From Eubacterium plexicaudatum ASF492 (GTDB taxonomy: Bacteria > Bacillota > Clostridia > Lachnospirales > Lachnospiraceae), in NCBI RefSeq assembly GCF_000364225.2, contig NZ_AQFT02000001.1, forward strand, positions 3,181,501 through 3,245,500: a DNA stretch of 64,000 nucleotides, written 5' to 3'. The notes under the pieces are model-generated. The model did no database searches. It was not told the DNA's origin and saw only the letters and a program-made list of their open reading frames with translations. Shown here one piece after another: positions 20,389 to 28,774 of the stretch. Every line of letters begins with the position of its first letter. Position 1 is the first letter of the stretch. A program made the position numbers and the translations under genes.

Positions 20389-21145
20389 GGCTTTGCCCAC
20401 CTCCAATAATAGTCAGAACTTGCAGAATTTTATGAAAAAAAACGCTCCTGCTGTCGTTCCCCTTACATAATTCCGTAAAGATCTCTCCGTCTCTCAGAAA
20501 AAGAATGCGGCTGGCATAACTGGCTGTAAAAGCGTCATGCGTTACCATCAGAATGGTTGCGCCAAGCTGTTCATGCATACGCTGCATTGCGGACAGCAGC
20601 ATCTGCGACGAATGGCTGTCCAGTGCGCCTGTCGGTTCATCTGCCAAAAGCAGTTTCGGATTGTTGATCAAAGCCCGCGCACAGGCACAGCGCTGTTTCT
20701 GTCCACCGGACACCTGATAGGGATATTTGTCTAAAATATCACCGATGTTCAGCTTTTCGGCAATATCCGAAATACGGGGTTCCACCTCTTGTACCGGTGT
20801 TTTATTAATTGCCAGCGCCAGTGCAATGTTTTCCGAAATCGTCAGTGTATCCAGCAAATTAAAATCCTGAAATACAAACCCCAGATTTTCCCTGCGAAAC
20901 CGTGCAAGCGACTTTGGTTTGATCTGTGTAATATCCGTCCCTTCCAGAAAAATGTGGCCTGCACTTACCGTATCAATCGTAGCAATGCAGTTGAGCAGCG
21001 TTGTTTTCCCAGAACCGGATGCCCCCATAATGCCAAGATATTCTCCGGCTTCAACCGTAAAACTGATATCCCGAATGGCTTTCGTCACGGTTCCCTCATT
21101 ACCATAGTATTTTTGAATATGTTCCAGCTTCAAAACAGGATTCAT
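20366..21145 (-). CDS. bceA: BceA-type ABC ATPase
   Basis: A 259-residue ATPase. Walker A is GASGSGKTT, the Q-loop is VFQDFNLLD, the signature is VSGGQKQR, Walker B is LLLADEPTGALD and the H-loop is MVTHD. The closest pattern is MacB/BceA-type ATPases partnering FtsX-like permeases. AAGGAGG is well placed. It follows the kinase gene after about 110 bases and overlaps bceB. Confidence 0.85.
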   Translation of the reverse strand: MNPVLKLEHIQKYYGNEGTVTKAIRDISFTVEAGEYLGIMGASGSGKTTLLNCIATIDTVSAGHIFLEGTDITQIKPKSLARFRRENLGFVFQDFNLLDTLTISENIALALAINKTPVQEVEPRISDIAEKLNIGDILDKYPYQVSGGQKQRCACARALINNPKLLLADEPTGALDSHSSQMLLSAMQRMHEQLGATILMVTHDAFTASYASRILFLRDGEIFTELCKGNDSRSVFFHKILQVLTIIGGGQSHVCETYF

Positions 21146-21256
21146 ATGTGAAACCTCCTTATTTGTTTGATGCTTTCATTGTAGACGACAAACCGCTCTT
21201 TTTGTATCGGATTTTCTTTCAATGTTCTTACAAAAATGTAAGAAGTGCGCAGCGTA

Positions 21257-22330
21257 TCAGCTCCGCACTCCGATAATAAAATCATTCATCCGAAAAGTAA
21301 GCAGCATCGTTGTTCCTCTGCCCTGCGAACAGGCTGTCAGCCCAATCCCCAGTTTATCACAAAGCCGTTTGCAAAGATACAGACCCATTCCGGTAGAACT
21401 TTTTTCTGTCCGCCCATTCTGCCCGGTAAAGCCTTTTTCAAAAATACGCGGCAGATCGCTTTGCGGTATGCCTGTCCCATTATCTTTGACAGCTAACGCA
21501 ACCGCGTCGTTTGTCTTTATAACGGAAAAATGCAGCGTCGGCTTCCGGGCGCGATATTTTACCGCATTGCCGATCATCTGGTTTAAAATAAAACGCACCC
21601 ATTTATCATCCGTATAAACCGTGCATTCCCTGTCGCCGTCTTCTTTCAAACCCGTTTGTTTATTTTCCGATTGTTCCACATCGTTTATTTCGGTTTCTAT
21701 TTGAATCACCATATTACATTGGCGCAAAAGATATTTATTATCTGCAATTGCCTGATGAATCACATCCGTCAGCTTTACTTCACGAATGCAATAGTCTTTT
21801 TCCGTATGCTCACTGCGGGCATAATAAAGCGCCTGTTCCGTATATTGATTCACATGTTCCAGCTCTGCCAGCAGATCTTTGGTAAATGAGAAGCGATTGT
21901 TTTCACAAAGCAGCTTCATTGCCGTAATCGGTGTTTTCACTTCATGAATCCATTGTTCAATATATTCTTTATATTCTTTTCGTTCCCTTTGAATTTTTCC
22001 GGTTTGTTCCAGCATGGACTTTTCCGCCATTTTCAAAATCTGATAAAACACCTGTTCATCCGCCTGCTCCGGCACAGTCATTACTTCCGGTATCAGATAC
22101 TTTTCCTCTAACTGCTCCGTCAGCTCCAGCAGCCTGTTCAGATGTCTTTTTCGCATGCGGTAAACAAAGATCAGATATACGGCCGAAACCGTCAACCAGA
22201 CGAATAAAATAAACAGAACAGACTGAAGGGGATTCCCATTCACAAGCAAAAACACGGCAAGCGCCAGCATACCCGACAAATGCAGCAATACGACCGGTAT
22301 CTGATTTTTCACATATTGTTTTGTACTCAT
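21257..22330 (-). CDS. bceS: BceS-type intramembrane-sensing histidine kinase
   Basis: 357 residues with two N-terminal membrane helices (about 11-28 and 35-55) separated by only a few residues, so there is almost no extracellular sensor. That is characteristic of kinases that read the state of a BceAB transporter. The H-box is QWIHEVKTPITAM, followed by N (IGNAVKYRA), G1 (VKDNGTGIP) and G2 (GMGLYLCKRL) boxes. It overlaps the regulator gene by four bases. Confidence 0.85.
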   Translation of the reverse strand: MSTKQYVKNQIPVVLLHLSGMLALAVFLLVNGNPLQSVLFILFVWLTVSAVYLIFVYRMRKRHLNRLLELTEQLEEKYLIPEVMTVPEQADEQVFYQILKMAEKSMLEQTGKIQRERKEYKEYIEQWIHEVKTPITAMKLLCENNRFSFTKDLLAELEHVNQYTEQALYYARSEHTEKDYCIREVKLTDVIHQAIADNKYLLRQCNMVIQIETEINDVEQSENKQTGLKEDGDRECTVYTDDKWVRFILNQMIGNAVKYRARKPTLHFSVIKTNDAVALAVKDNGTGIPQSDLPRIFEKGFTGQNGRTEKSSTGMGLYLCKRLCDKLGIGLTACSQGRGTTMLLTFRMNDFIIGVRS

Positions 22331-22995
22331 ATCAGATACCCCTGCCTGTGTTTCGTCTTAATAAAACCTGTCAGCTCCATTGCCGCCAGCTTGTCGCGAA
22401 TACGGGTCACATTGACACTTAAGGCGTTGTCATCCACATACAGCCGATTATCCCAGAGAAAATCCACAATTTCATTTCGAGAACAAATTTTACCGGCATT
22501 CTTAAACAGATAATAAAGAATTTTCAGTTCATTTTTCGTTAATTCCGCTTTTTGTCCATGATATTCTATATAACTGCTTTCCAGATGCAGTACCGCTCCA
22601 TTCCATGTTAAAGTCTCCGTCTGTCCCGCATGATACACTCTCTTTAACAAAGCAGCAATTTTAGCAAGCAGAATAGCCGTATTGTACGGTTTTGTAATAA
22701 ACGCGTCCGCACCAAGCATAATACTGTTTAACTCATCCATATCCGTATTACTGCCAGTCACAAAGATAATAGGCATGTCCGAAAACGTACGGATTTGAGA
22801 ACAAATTTCAAATCCGCTGCTTTGCGGAAGTCTGATATCCAAAAGAACCAGATGCGGTGCAAAATCTTCGATCTTATGGATTACCCGTGAAAAATCCGTA
22901 ACCGCACAGACTTCATAGCCGTTTCCGGATAACAGCGTTTCCAGCTGTGTACGAATTGCAGTATCATCTTCCACGATAACTATTTTCCATTTCAT
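22327..22995 (-). CDS. bceR: OmpR-family response regulator (BceR type)
   Basis: 222 residues. A receiver domain (VEDDTAIR acidic pocket, LLDIRLP phospho-acceptor, FVTGSN, ITKPY Lys) is followed by a winged-helix DNA-binding domain (LTKNELKILYYLFKN, VTRIRDKL). The start at 22995 is set by GGGAGG and a strong promoter. It should control bceAB and probably its own operon. The first gene of bceRSAB. Confidence 0.85.
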   Translation of the reverse strand: MKWKIVIVEDDTAIRTQLETLLSGNGYEVCAVTDFSRVIHKIEDFAPHLVLLDIRLPQSSGFEICSQIRTFSDMPIIFVTGSNTDMDELNSIMLGADAFITKPYNTAILLAKIAALLKRVYHAGQTETLTWNGAVLHLESSYIEYHGQKAELTKNELKILYYLFKNAGKICSRNEIVDFLWDNRLYVDDNALSVNVTRIRDKLAAMELTGFIKTKHRQGYLI

Positions 22996-23000
22996 AAAAA

Positions 23001-23046
23001 AACCTCCCTGATACTTCATTATACCGTATCAAAGAGGTTTTCTCAA
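23001..23046 (-). promoter_or_regulatory. bceRSAB promoter overlapped by an inverted repeat
   Basis: On the reverse strand TTGAGA (23041-23046), 17 bases, TATAAT (23018-23023). A 14-bp inverted repeat with two mismatches (AACCTCTTTGATAC and GTATCAGGGAGGTT, 23001-23039) surrounds the -10 and runs into the bceR ribosome binding site. It could be an operator for BceR or another regulator. Confidence 0.65.
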
Positions 23047-23092
23047 TTCTTCTTTCAAAGCTTTGGCGATTTGTCGGATTCCATCTTCTATT

Positions 23093-23287
23093 TTAATATT
23101 CTCCAATCTTATCCAATTCTGTAATATTTACACTGGAAGCAGCTAATATAACTTTTAATTCGATATATCTTTTATACATCATATTGTAAGTATCCATATC
23201 ATTATGAGCCCTTGCCGATAACATCCAATCTTGTAATCTGGAAAATTCTACAATAGAATCCCTGATAATATCTGCTTGACTTGGCAT
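23093..23287 (-). CDS. Small conserved-looking helical protein
   Basis: 64 residues, nearly all helix (IIRDSIVEFSRLQDWMLSARAHNDMDTYNMMYKRYIELKVIL). GGGGGTGA lies just upstream of the ATG. Its compact, charged-helix nature suggests a real gene of unknown role; I could not place it in Spo0E or another small-regulator family. Confidence 0.5.
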   Translation of the reverse strand: MPSQADIIRDSIVEFSRLQDWMLSARAHNDMDTYNMMYKRYIELKVILAASSVNITELDKIGEY

Positions 23288-23385
23288 ATAATCACCCCCA
23301 AAAAGTTATTTTGGATTTAGTATAACATAACAAATTGCCAATGTCCATCAATTATCATTATACCACATAAGATGTCCCGGCAATC

Positions 23386-23571
23386 TCAATCCTCTACATT
23401 TTTCTCGAGCTTAATCCATCCTTCATAAAGAAACAGTGCAACCAATGCCATCATCGTGCTCATCACTGTCCCATTTAACTCAACACCGTTCACATTGCAT
23501 ATGATATGAATAATCATATTAATTATCATGACTCCTACCACTACGACAGCTCCTTTTAAAATATGCTTCAT
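23386..23571 (-). CDS. Small membrane protein with two helices
   Basis: 61 residues with two membrane segments (about 5-26 and 33-51) and a short charged tail. AAAGGAGATG precedes the ATG. No family recognised; perhaps a small stress or toxin-like membrane protein. 23572-23840 upstream holds no gene that I can see. Confidence 0.5.
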   Translation of the reverse strand: MKHILKGAVVVVGVMIINMIIHIICNVNGVELNGTVMSTMMALVALFLYEGWIKLEKNVED

Positions 23572-23840
23572 AATTCACATCTCCTTTTCTTTGTTTTGTA
23601 TTCCTTACAAATATGATTATACCTGCCTTGCACTGTTTTTACGAATTCATATTCAAATATCTATTTTCCGTCATTTTCGATTTTGCTGTTCCTGCGAAAA
23701 TCTTTTATGAGTCTTAAACGTCAGGAGGACCGGTGCATCAAAAAATCCAAAACCCGTGCATGAAAATCTTTTGCCGTTTTATACTTCTTCGCATATAAAT
23801 ATTATGCCCATAAGATATGTAAATCAAGTAAAATATTTTT

Positions 23841-24865
23841 GAGTGTGTTTAATCATGCTTTCCGTAAGACGTGCCATCCCGCCCAAAGGAACACGCACAG
23901 GACAATTTTCTACAAAGGAGACTTTATGATGTACAATTTACAAACACATATTAAAAATTATTTAGAGTACTGCAATACCCAGAAATGCTTAGATGAAAAA
24001 ACGCTAAAAGCTTATCGAATTGATTTAAGACAATTCTTTGAACAGCTTTCCATCCCGGATGTAACAGAAATCACTTCTTGTGAATTAGAAACTTATATAG
24101 CCAGACTTCATCAAAAATATAAACCTAAAACTGCTAAAAGAAAAATTGCTTCTGTAAAAGCCCTGTTCCACTATCTTGCGTATAAAGAAATTATTGAGCA
24201 AAATCCTTTTAACAAAATACAGGTGCGTTTTCGAGAACCCATCATATTGCCCAAAATAATACCGTTACATACCGTTGAGATATTTCTGTCCACAATCTAT
24301 GAACAGTGTCAAAATGCTAAAACGGCATACCGAAAACGAAATGCTCTTCGAGATGCCGCAGTTATAGAACTCTTATTCGCTACCGGTATAAGAATTTCCG
24401 AACTCTGCTCATTAAAAGATAACGATGTAAATTTATACGATGGTATTGTCCTTATCTATGGAAAAGGTGACAAAGAGCGGAGAATTCAAATAGGAAACAG
24501 CTCCGTGATTCATATTCTGGAAGAATATAAAAATAACTTTTGTATGGAAATACAAATCTGCCGGCACTTTTTTGTCAATCAGTCCGGTAAACCCTTATCC
24601 GATCAGGCAATTCGCAGAATGATAAATCATTATGCATCCCTTGCTTCCATAGACCTGCATATTACTCCCCATATGTTTCGTCATACTTTTGCCACAAGCC
24701 TTTTGGAAGCAGATGTGGATATACGGTTCATTCAGGAAATATTAGGACACAGCTCTATCAATGTTACGGAAATTTACACACACGTAACCGTTGCCAAGCA
24801 AAAAGATATTCTTACTACGAAGCATCCACGGAAAGATTTTCATCTCTGATTTTTAAGACACACTC
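23841..24865. mobile_element. 1-kb tyrosine-recombinase cassette with inverted ends
   Basis: A single recombinase gene is bracketed by GAGTGTGTTTAA at 23841 and its near-complement TTAAGACACACTC at 24853-24865. No other gene lies inside. The ends are 68 bases from the start codon region and 3 bases after the stop, so the gene fills the unit. No target duplication is obvious next to the arms. Confidence 0.55.
23926..24849 (+). CDS. XerC/D-like tyrosine recombinase
   Basis: 307 residues from ATG ATG with AAAGGAG eight bases upstream. A SAM-like N-terminal core-binding domain (YLEYCNTQKCLDEKTLKAYRIDLRQFFEQL) is followed by a catalytic domain with Arg (LFATGIRISEL), Lys (YGKGDKERR), HxxR (HMFRHTFAT), His (LGHSSI) and Tyr (EIYTHV). 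It would cut and rejoin DNA at specific sites. Intact. It is more AT-rich than the chromosome to the left, suggesting acquisition. Confidence 0.8.
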   Translation: MMYNLQTHIKNYLEYCNTQKCLDEKTLKAYRIDLRQFFEQLSIPDVTEITSCELETYIARLHQKYKPKTAKRKIASVKALFHYLAYKEIIEQNPFNKIQVRFREPIILPKIIPLHTVEIFLSTIYEQCQNAKTAYRKRNALRDAAVIELLFATGIRISELCSLKDNDVNLYDGIVLIYGKGDKERRIQIGNSSVIHILEEYKNNFCMEIQICRHFFVNQSGKPLSDQAIRRMINHYASLASIDLHITPHMFRHTFATSLLEADVDIRFIQEILGHSSINVTEIYTHVTVAKQKDILTTKHPRKDFHL

Positions 24866-24872
24866 TAGTGAT

Positions 24873-24989
24873 CCATCCGGGCAGAAATTACATTTTAGTG
24901 CTGACTGATGCGCGTCAGTGCAAGGCAAAATTTTAACGAAGCAATGACGTGAATCAGGCTGTAATAAACTGAAATTTCTGCCCGGATGG
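24873..24989. repeat. 117-bp inverted-repeat element
   Basis: Perfect 17-bp arms: CCATCCGGGCAGAAATT at 24873-24889 and its complement at 24973-24989. An inner small palindrome (ACTGATGCGCGTCAGT) sits between them. No coding potential. It looks like a MITE or REP-type element. It begins seven bases after the recombinase cassette. Confidence 0.7.
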
Positions 24990-25042
24990 AGTACCAGAGT
25001 TAAAATGGATTGTTATTTAACTCTACATGTCCATCTTCTCAA

Positions 25043-25156
25043 GTGGGACATGATCCCGTATACGGCAGGCACACTTTTATAGACAGTATTTGAAACCTGA
25101 GATTTTAATTTGACGTTTTTGTGCGGGAGAAAGGAACTTTAGTTTGCTGGACTACA
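25043..25156 (-). mobile_element. Solo/decayed left end of the DUF6431-type transposon
   Basis: Read on the reverse strand it starts TGTAGTCCAGCAAACTAAAG at 25156. It closely follows the left end of the transposon at 51839 through the Ts/Cs-rich block CCCGCACAAAAACGTCAAATT and the segment GGGATCATGTCCC. Compared with that copy, about 120 bases between two CACAC motifs are missing. No transposon genes lie beside it, so this is a remnant end. 25157-25577 holds no intact gene; a minus-strand stretch around 25390-25500 may be eroded coding sequence. Confidence 0.6.
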
Positions 25157-25577
25157 ATCACACTTCCATGAAAACTCATATCCATACCGAACACGAAAGT
25201 CCTTTCCTTGCTGCTCCTTTGTTCCTACGGAAAGAGTGATATGTGCATACCCTGTACGGCAGGCGGCTTTTCCGTATTCTCCATTTCAGGTTACTCATAA
25301 TCTTCCAGCCTGCATTCTCCTTGAAAAGAAAGAAAATAGGACTGAAAACCTGTTGTTTGGTTATGATACTTTTCCCTTGCCGTTACGTGGAAATTATCAC
25401 CAATCGTGACAGATATTCCGTATTCATAAGCCGGAGTTGCGGCTTTCCGGGTCTATTTGGTGTCCTGCAGGGAACCCTGACTCTTTGTAAATCCCGCCAT
25501 ACGAAGATAATTCCTGCCCGAATCAAAACCCGGGCTGCATTGATATTTATGATGCCGTTACTCTGCAAATGTACAGC

Positions 25578-26257
25578 CTAAAATTTTATGGGAACAGTTG
25601 CTAATCCCGCCGTTATACCGATAATCAAACATATTATAAAATCAAAACTCGCTGATAAATCAAGCAACATACTTCCAAATAAACATATCATTAGAATGAC
25701 ACTTGCAACAAGAAAGATCCTTAAATACTTCCACGCATATAACTTTCTTCTTTGAGAATCGGTATTTTTTGCGGTTTCAAAATCGGGTCCATAAACTATC
25801 CAGTACACGTATTCCCCTTTAAAATAATTGTGAACAGTACATCAATAAATGTCATTACAACTATAATTACTATTTTTGATAATATTTGAGCGTTTCCTAA
25901 TGAGTTCCACCCAAATCCAAAAAACAGGGCTATCAATACAAATGAAACAATCCACCCGATCAATGGTTTATATGTTTGCACATATTTATTTTCTTTTACC
26001 AATGTCATCATATTTTCCTCCGCTTTTTGTTGATACTCATTGGCAGGACTTTTTTCGCCCGAAAGAAGTTCATTCACATTTATCCCTAACAGGTTACAAA
26101 GCGGTATCATAAACTGCACTTCCGGTAAGCCTTTCCCACATTCCCATTTGGAGATTGTCTTATCACTTATTTCAAGAATATCTGCCAACTGCCGTTGTGT
26201 CATATTTTTTTCTTTGCGACAGCTTGCTATGAATTTCCCAATTTTTATTTGATTCAT
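25578..26257 (-). CDS. XRE-family HTH regulator with membrane C-terminus, frameshifted
   Basis: About 226 residues after repairing one missing G (near 25810, GGGG). The N-terminal HTH is clear: IGKFIASCRKEKNMTQRQLADILEISDKTISKWECGKGLPE. A linker follows, then four hydrophobic segments, two before and two after the break. The continuous reading gives LKGEYVYWIVYGPDFETAKN, a form common in Lachnospiraceae HTH membrane regulators. AGGAGG lies upstream. A palindrome upstream may be its operator. Confidence 0.65.
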
Positions 26258-26318
26258 ATGCTTTTCCTCCTTTCAGAAATAAGATATAAAATTTACTATA
26301 CAAAATACCACCCATGCA

Positions 26319-26360
26319 CCGTAGAGATTTCTCAATTTATCGGCTCTACGCTCCGTAGAG
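26319..26360. promoter_or_regulatory. Palindrome with extra half-site upstream of the HTH gene
   Basis: CTCTACGCTCCGTAGAG (26344-26360) is a near-perfect palindrome. A further CCGTAGAG half-site lies at 26319-26326, 34 bases away in the same orientation as the right arm. They lie 60-100 bases before the start of the HTH regulator, a usual place for an operator. Confidence 0.45.
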
Positions 26361-26432
26361 TTGATCTTTACACCAAATATCAACTTAAAGTATATCATGC
26401 AAAATACCTGATCTCAATTATTTTAGTAACTT

Positions 26433-26654
26433 TTAATAAAAAAACAAGCCTGTAATCTTATCCGTTTCTTCATCCTTTGCTGTCAGCATTATTATCGGAT
26501 AAGTATGTTTATCACGGATTTTCTGACAAATAGAAAACCCGTTAATATCCGGCAGCATAAGATCGAGAATGGCAAGACTCAAAACAGAAAAAGCAGCAAA
26601 TTGCTTTATGTCTAAAACAAATTCACTGCAGGACCATATTCTACATATTGACAT
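26433..26654 (-). pseudogene. Response-regulator receiver fragment
   Basis: Contains the receiver core AILDLMLPDINGFSICQKIR (phospho-acceptor D) and PIIMLTAKDEETDKITGL, as in VanR/OmpR-type regulators. The N-terminal acidic pocket and the DNA-binding domain are missing, and both ends run into unrelated residues. A remnant only. Confidence 0.7.
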
Positions 26655-26723
26655 TCTACATAGGAAGCAACAGCATACGTAAATTATGAATATTTTGACA
26701 AGATACGGTAAAATGCGAAAGAT

Positions 26724-26891
26724 ATGACAGATACAGTCATTGATCGTAACGCGATAGAAGCAGAGGATGAAGTTCTTTGTGCACCGGCTAATATCAATGT
26801 TTCAATAATATCAGATTTTCTTAAAAATATACAAGACCAAATACATTACTATATGGTAGAACTTGGAAGCAAACTGCTACAGGGCTTATAA
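26724..26891 (+). CDS. Possible 55-residue protein or N-terminal remnant
   Basis: ATG at 26724 to TAA at 26891 encodes MTDTVIDRNAIEAEDEVL..., ending in VELGSKLLQGL. The composition is protein-like, with an amphipathic C-terminal helix, but the ribosome binding site is weak (GCGAAAG). It may be what remains of a mobile-element gene. Nothing else is seen in 26892-27104. Confidence 0.3.
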   Translation: MTDTVIDRNAIEAEDEVLCAPANINVSIISDFLKNIQDQIHYYMVELGSKLLQGL

Positions 26892-27104
26892 ATCATGGGC
26901 TGTAGCGGTTTGCTTTTTATCCAACTGTCAAAGATGGGGTTATCACATACAAAGTGGAGCTGACATTCTACTTATCCATACATACATTTTCATCCATAAT
27001 CAACCACGCTCCCCATATTATCACTTATCATACGGTATTATCAAGTATTTCCTCTTTTTCCTTTCATAGAAAACACCGTATTATCGGGTATTATTCTTAT
27101 ATGA

Positions 27105-27145
27105 TTGATGTACTTTTGATGTACTGTCAACTATTTTGATGTACT
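27105..27145. repeat. Three short direct repeats beside an integrase fragment
   Basis: TTGATGTACT occurs at 27105-27114, 27116-27125 and 27136-27145. They lie about 40 bases from the 3' end of the integrase remnant, where integrase arm-type or attachment sites usually sit. Confidence 0.4.
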
Positions 27146-27185
27146 GGAACGTCCTAAAGGACTCTCCAATAACATACACTATTTA

Positions 27186-27761
27186 TTAAAATAAATCTAA
27201 CTTTGTTGCCAAAGATTCCATTGATTGCTTTTTCTTGGCTTCTGAAACCTCTGCATAAATGTTCATCGTAGTTCCTATATCAACATGCCCCATTACAGAC
27301 TGAATCACTTTCAGATTTGTTTCATTCTCACAAAATCTTGCGCAGAAGGTGTGACGAAGGCTGTGGCATGTAAAGTGTGGTAAAACCAATGCCGCCTTAT
27401 GAAGTGCATCATTATTATATGCATCAATGATTCTGCTCAATGATCTGTCTAAATCCTGTTGCAAAAACACATTGCCAAAGCGGTTTAAAAATACAAAGTC
27501 ACTATAACCGTCAATCTCTGCCTTGCAATAAATACCATTTTCATGCTGATATTGTTTGATTTCATCAAGCGCCTCTCGCACTTCCTTTACCATCGGGATT
27601 TTGCGAATACCTGCTTCTGTCTTTGGCGTAGATATATATATCCTCTTATCTGTCTTATTCAACTTGCCAGCGAAGTAAACCGCCGCATGGTCTATTGTTA
27701 TAAAACCATTGTCAAAGTCAATGTCTTTCCAAGTCAATCCACTTAACTCTGCTTTTGTCAA
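27186..27761 (-). pseudogene. ICE-type tyrosine integrase, C-terminal catalytic fragment
   Basis: 191 codons starting abruptly at LSGLTWKDIDF, with no N-terminal DNA-binding or core-binding domains. The catalytic part is present: PKTEAGIRKIP, HSLRHTFC (HxxR), VMGHVDIGTTMNIYAEV (His and Tyr). It resembles the Tn916-like integrases of conjugative elements. The full gene would be about twice as long; the 5' half has been deleted. Confidence 0.75.
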
Positions 27762-27842
27762 GCAAAATCTAAAAAAATATCTTTTTAAAACAAATTAACT
27801 ATTTTTCTTTTTTCACTTTTGGAATATAATATTAAATAACAA

Positions 27843-27986
27843 TTGAATATTTTAAAGGGAGCAATAACTCTGGGAACAATAACAATACTGAATATCACTG
27901 GCTTCTTCTTAACAGACAGCATTTTGGGAGCAATCATTTCAACCAGTACTTCAAGAGGATTGGTTCAATCCCTATGGAAAGGATGA
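27843..27986 (+). CDS. Possible hydrophobic peptide, 47 residues
   Basis: An open frame from TTG (27843) to TGA (27986) reads ILKGAITLGTITILNITGFF and ends in STSRGLVQSLWKG. It is strongly hydrophobic with a Gly-rich core, but no ribosome binding site is visible and the start is uncertain. It directly precedes a second small hydrophobic ORF. Confidence 0.25.
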   Translation: MNILKGAITLGTITILNITGFFLTDSILGAIISTSTSRGLVQSLWKG

Positions 27987-27991
27987 TTTCT

Positions 27992-28093
27992 ATGGCAAGA
28001 GAATTTACAAAAGGTATCTTAATGACAGTACATGCCATCTTAGCCAGTCTTATAGCAGCGTTATTGTTGCCTTCAAAATATTCAAAATTTTAA
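27992..28093 (+). CDS. Possible 33-residue membrane peptide
   Basis: MAREFTKGILMTVHAILASL, continuing to LLPSKYSKF. One membrane helix is flanked by a charged start and a basic end, with AAAGGA nine bases before the ATG. Size and shape resemble type I toxins or small membrane regulators, but there is no homologous motif to prove it. Confidence 0.35.
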   Translation: MAREFTKGILMTVHAILASLIAALLLPSKYSKF

Positions 28094-28126
28094 TATCTCC
28101 TTTCACATGAATTCTTTATAATTATA

Positions 28127-28160
28127 AGAAAAGACACCATAGAACTAGCTCTATGATGCC
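28127..28160 (-). terminator. Intrinsic terminator for the gene ending at 28198
   Basis: On the reverse strand GGCATCATAGA pairs with TCTATGGTGTC (two wobble pairs) around a six-base loop, followed by TTTTC. It is well placed after the stop at 28198. Confidence 0.65.
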
Positions 28161-28617
28161 TCAAATAAACACATTACATAGTTTAAAAATGTAAATTTTA
28201 ATTAAACTCCATTGTTTCTATAATTTTTGCTCCTTTCTTAATAATATCAGCATAATGTTCACTTTCCATCATCTCTTTCTGTAATGTATCACAAACTTCT
28301 TTGGATATTGCAATTTTTTTACCTGAAAATCTCGTACAGACAAATTCATTTAAATCTTCAAAGCTGTGAATCTGATTTTCAACTATGCCAGTTGCAAATA
28401 TAAGATAAAAAATAAATATCGCTTTCATATTTGTTCCATATGGATTAAAAACAATTCCTTTTTCAATATTATCTTTATGTTCATTTACAAATCTTTTTAA
28501 TCCTCTAATTGTCAATGCAGAAATATTTAATGTCCTGTTCAAATGCTTCTTTATTGTCACAATCAATTTTTCTTTATTCTCATTATCAAATAGTAAATCA
28601 GAATTATAAACCTGAAT

Positions 28618-28743
28618 TATTCACGGCAGTATAAACTCACATAAAATCCGCCGTAGTTACCATTACAACCACTCCCGATACCCCACTCTGTCGCAAGATA
28701 GCCTAAAAATGGGCAGACTTCTCCTGTGATAGGGTTAGAAATT
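28618..28743 (-). other. Gly/Cys-rich open frame inside the IS1380 element
   Basis: Between the transposase stop and the inverted repeat, a 41-codon open frame reads NPITGEVCPFLGYLATEWG, then a Gly/Asn/Cys/Tyr-rich end ...YVSLYCRE, its last codons inside the repeat. Three Cys and many Gly give a secreted-peptide look. There is no start codon, so it could be a captured fragment or chance. Confidence 0.25.
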
Positions 28744-28774
28744 TATTGTGGCTGTCAAGGTCCATTAACAGTTG

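Noticed and set aside
25157..25577. Plus-strand open frame of 112 codons and minus-strand open frame of 61 codons
   Set aside because: Neither has a start signal. A minus-strand stretch looks like eroded protein but carries stops, so no gene is called.
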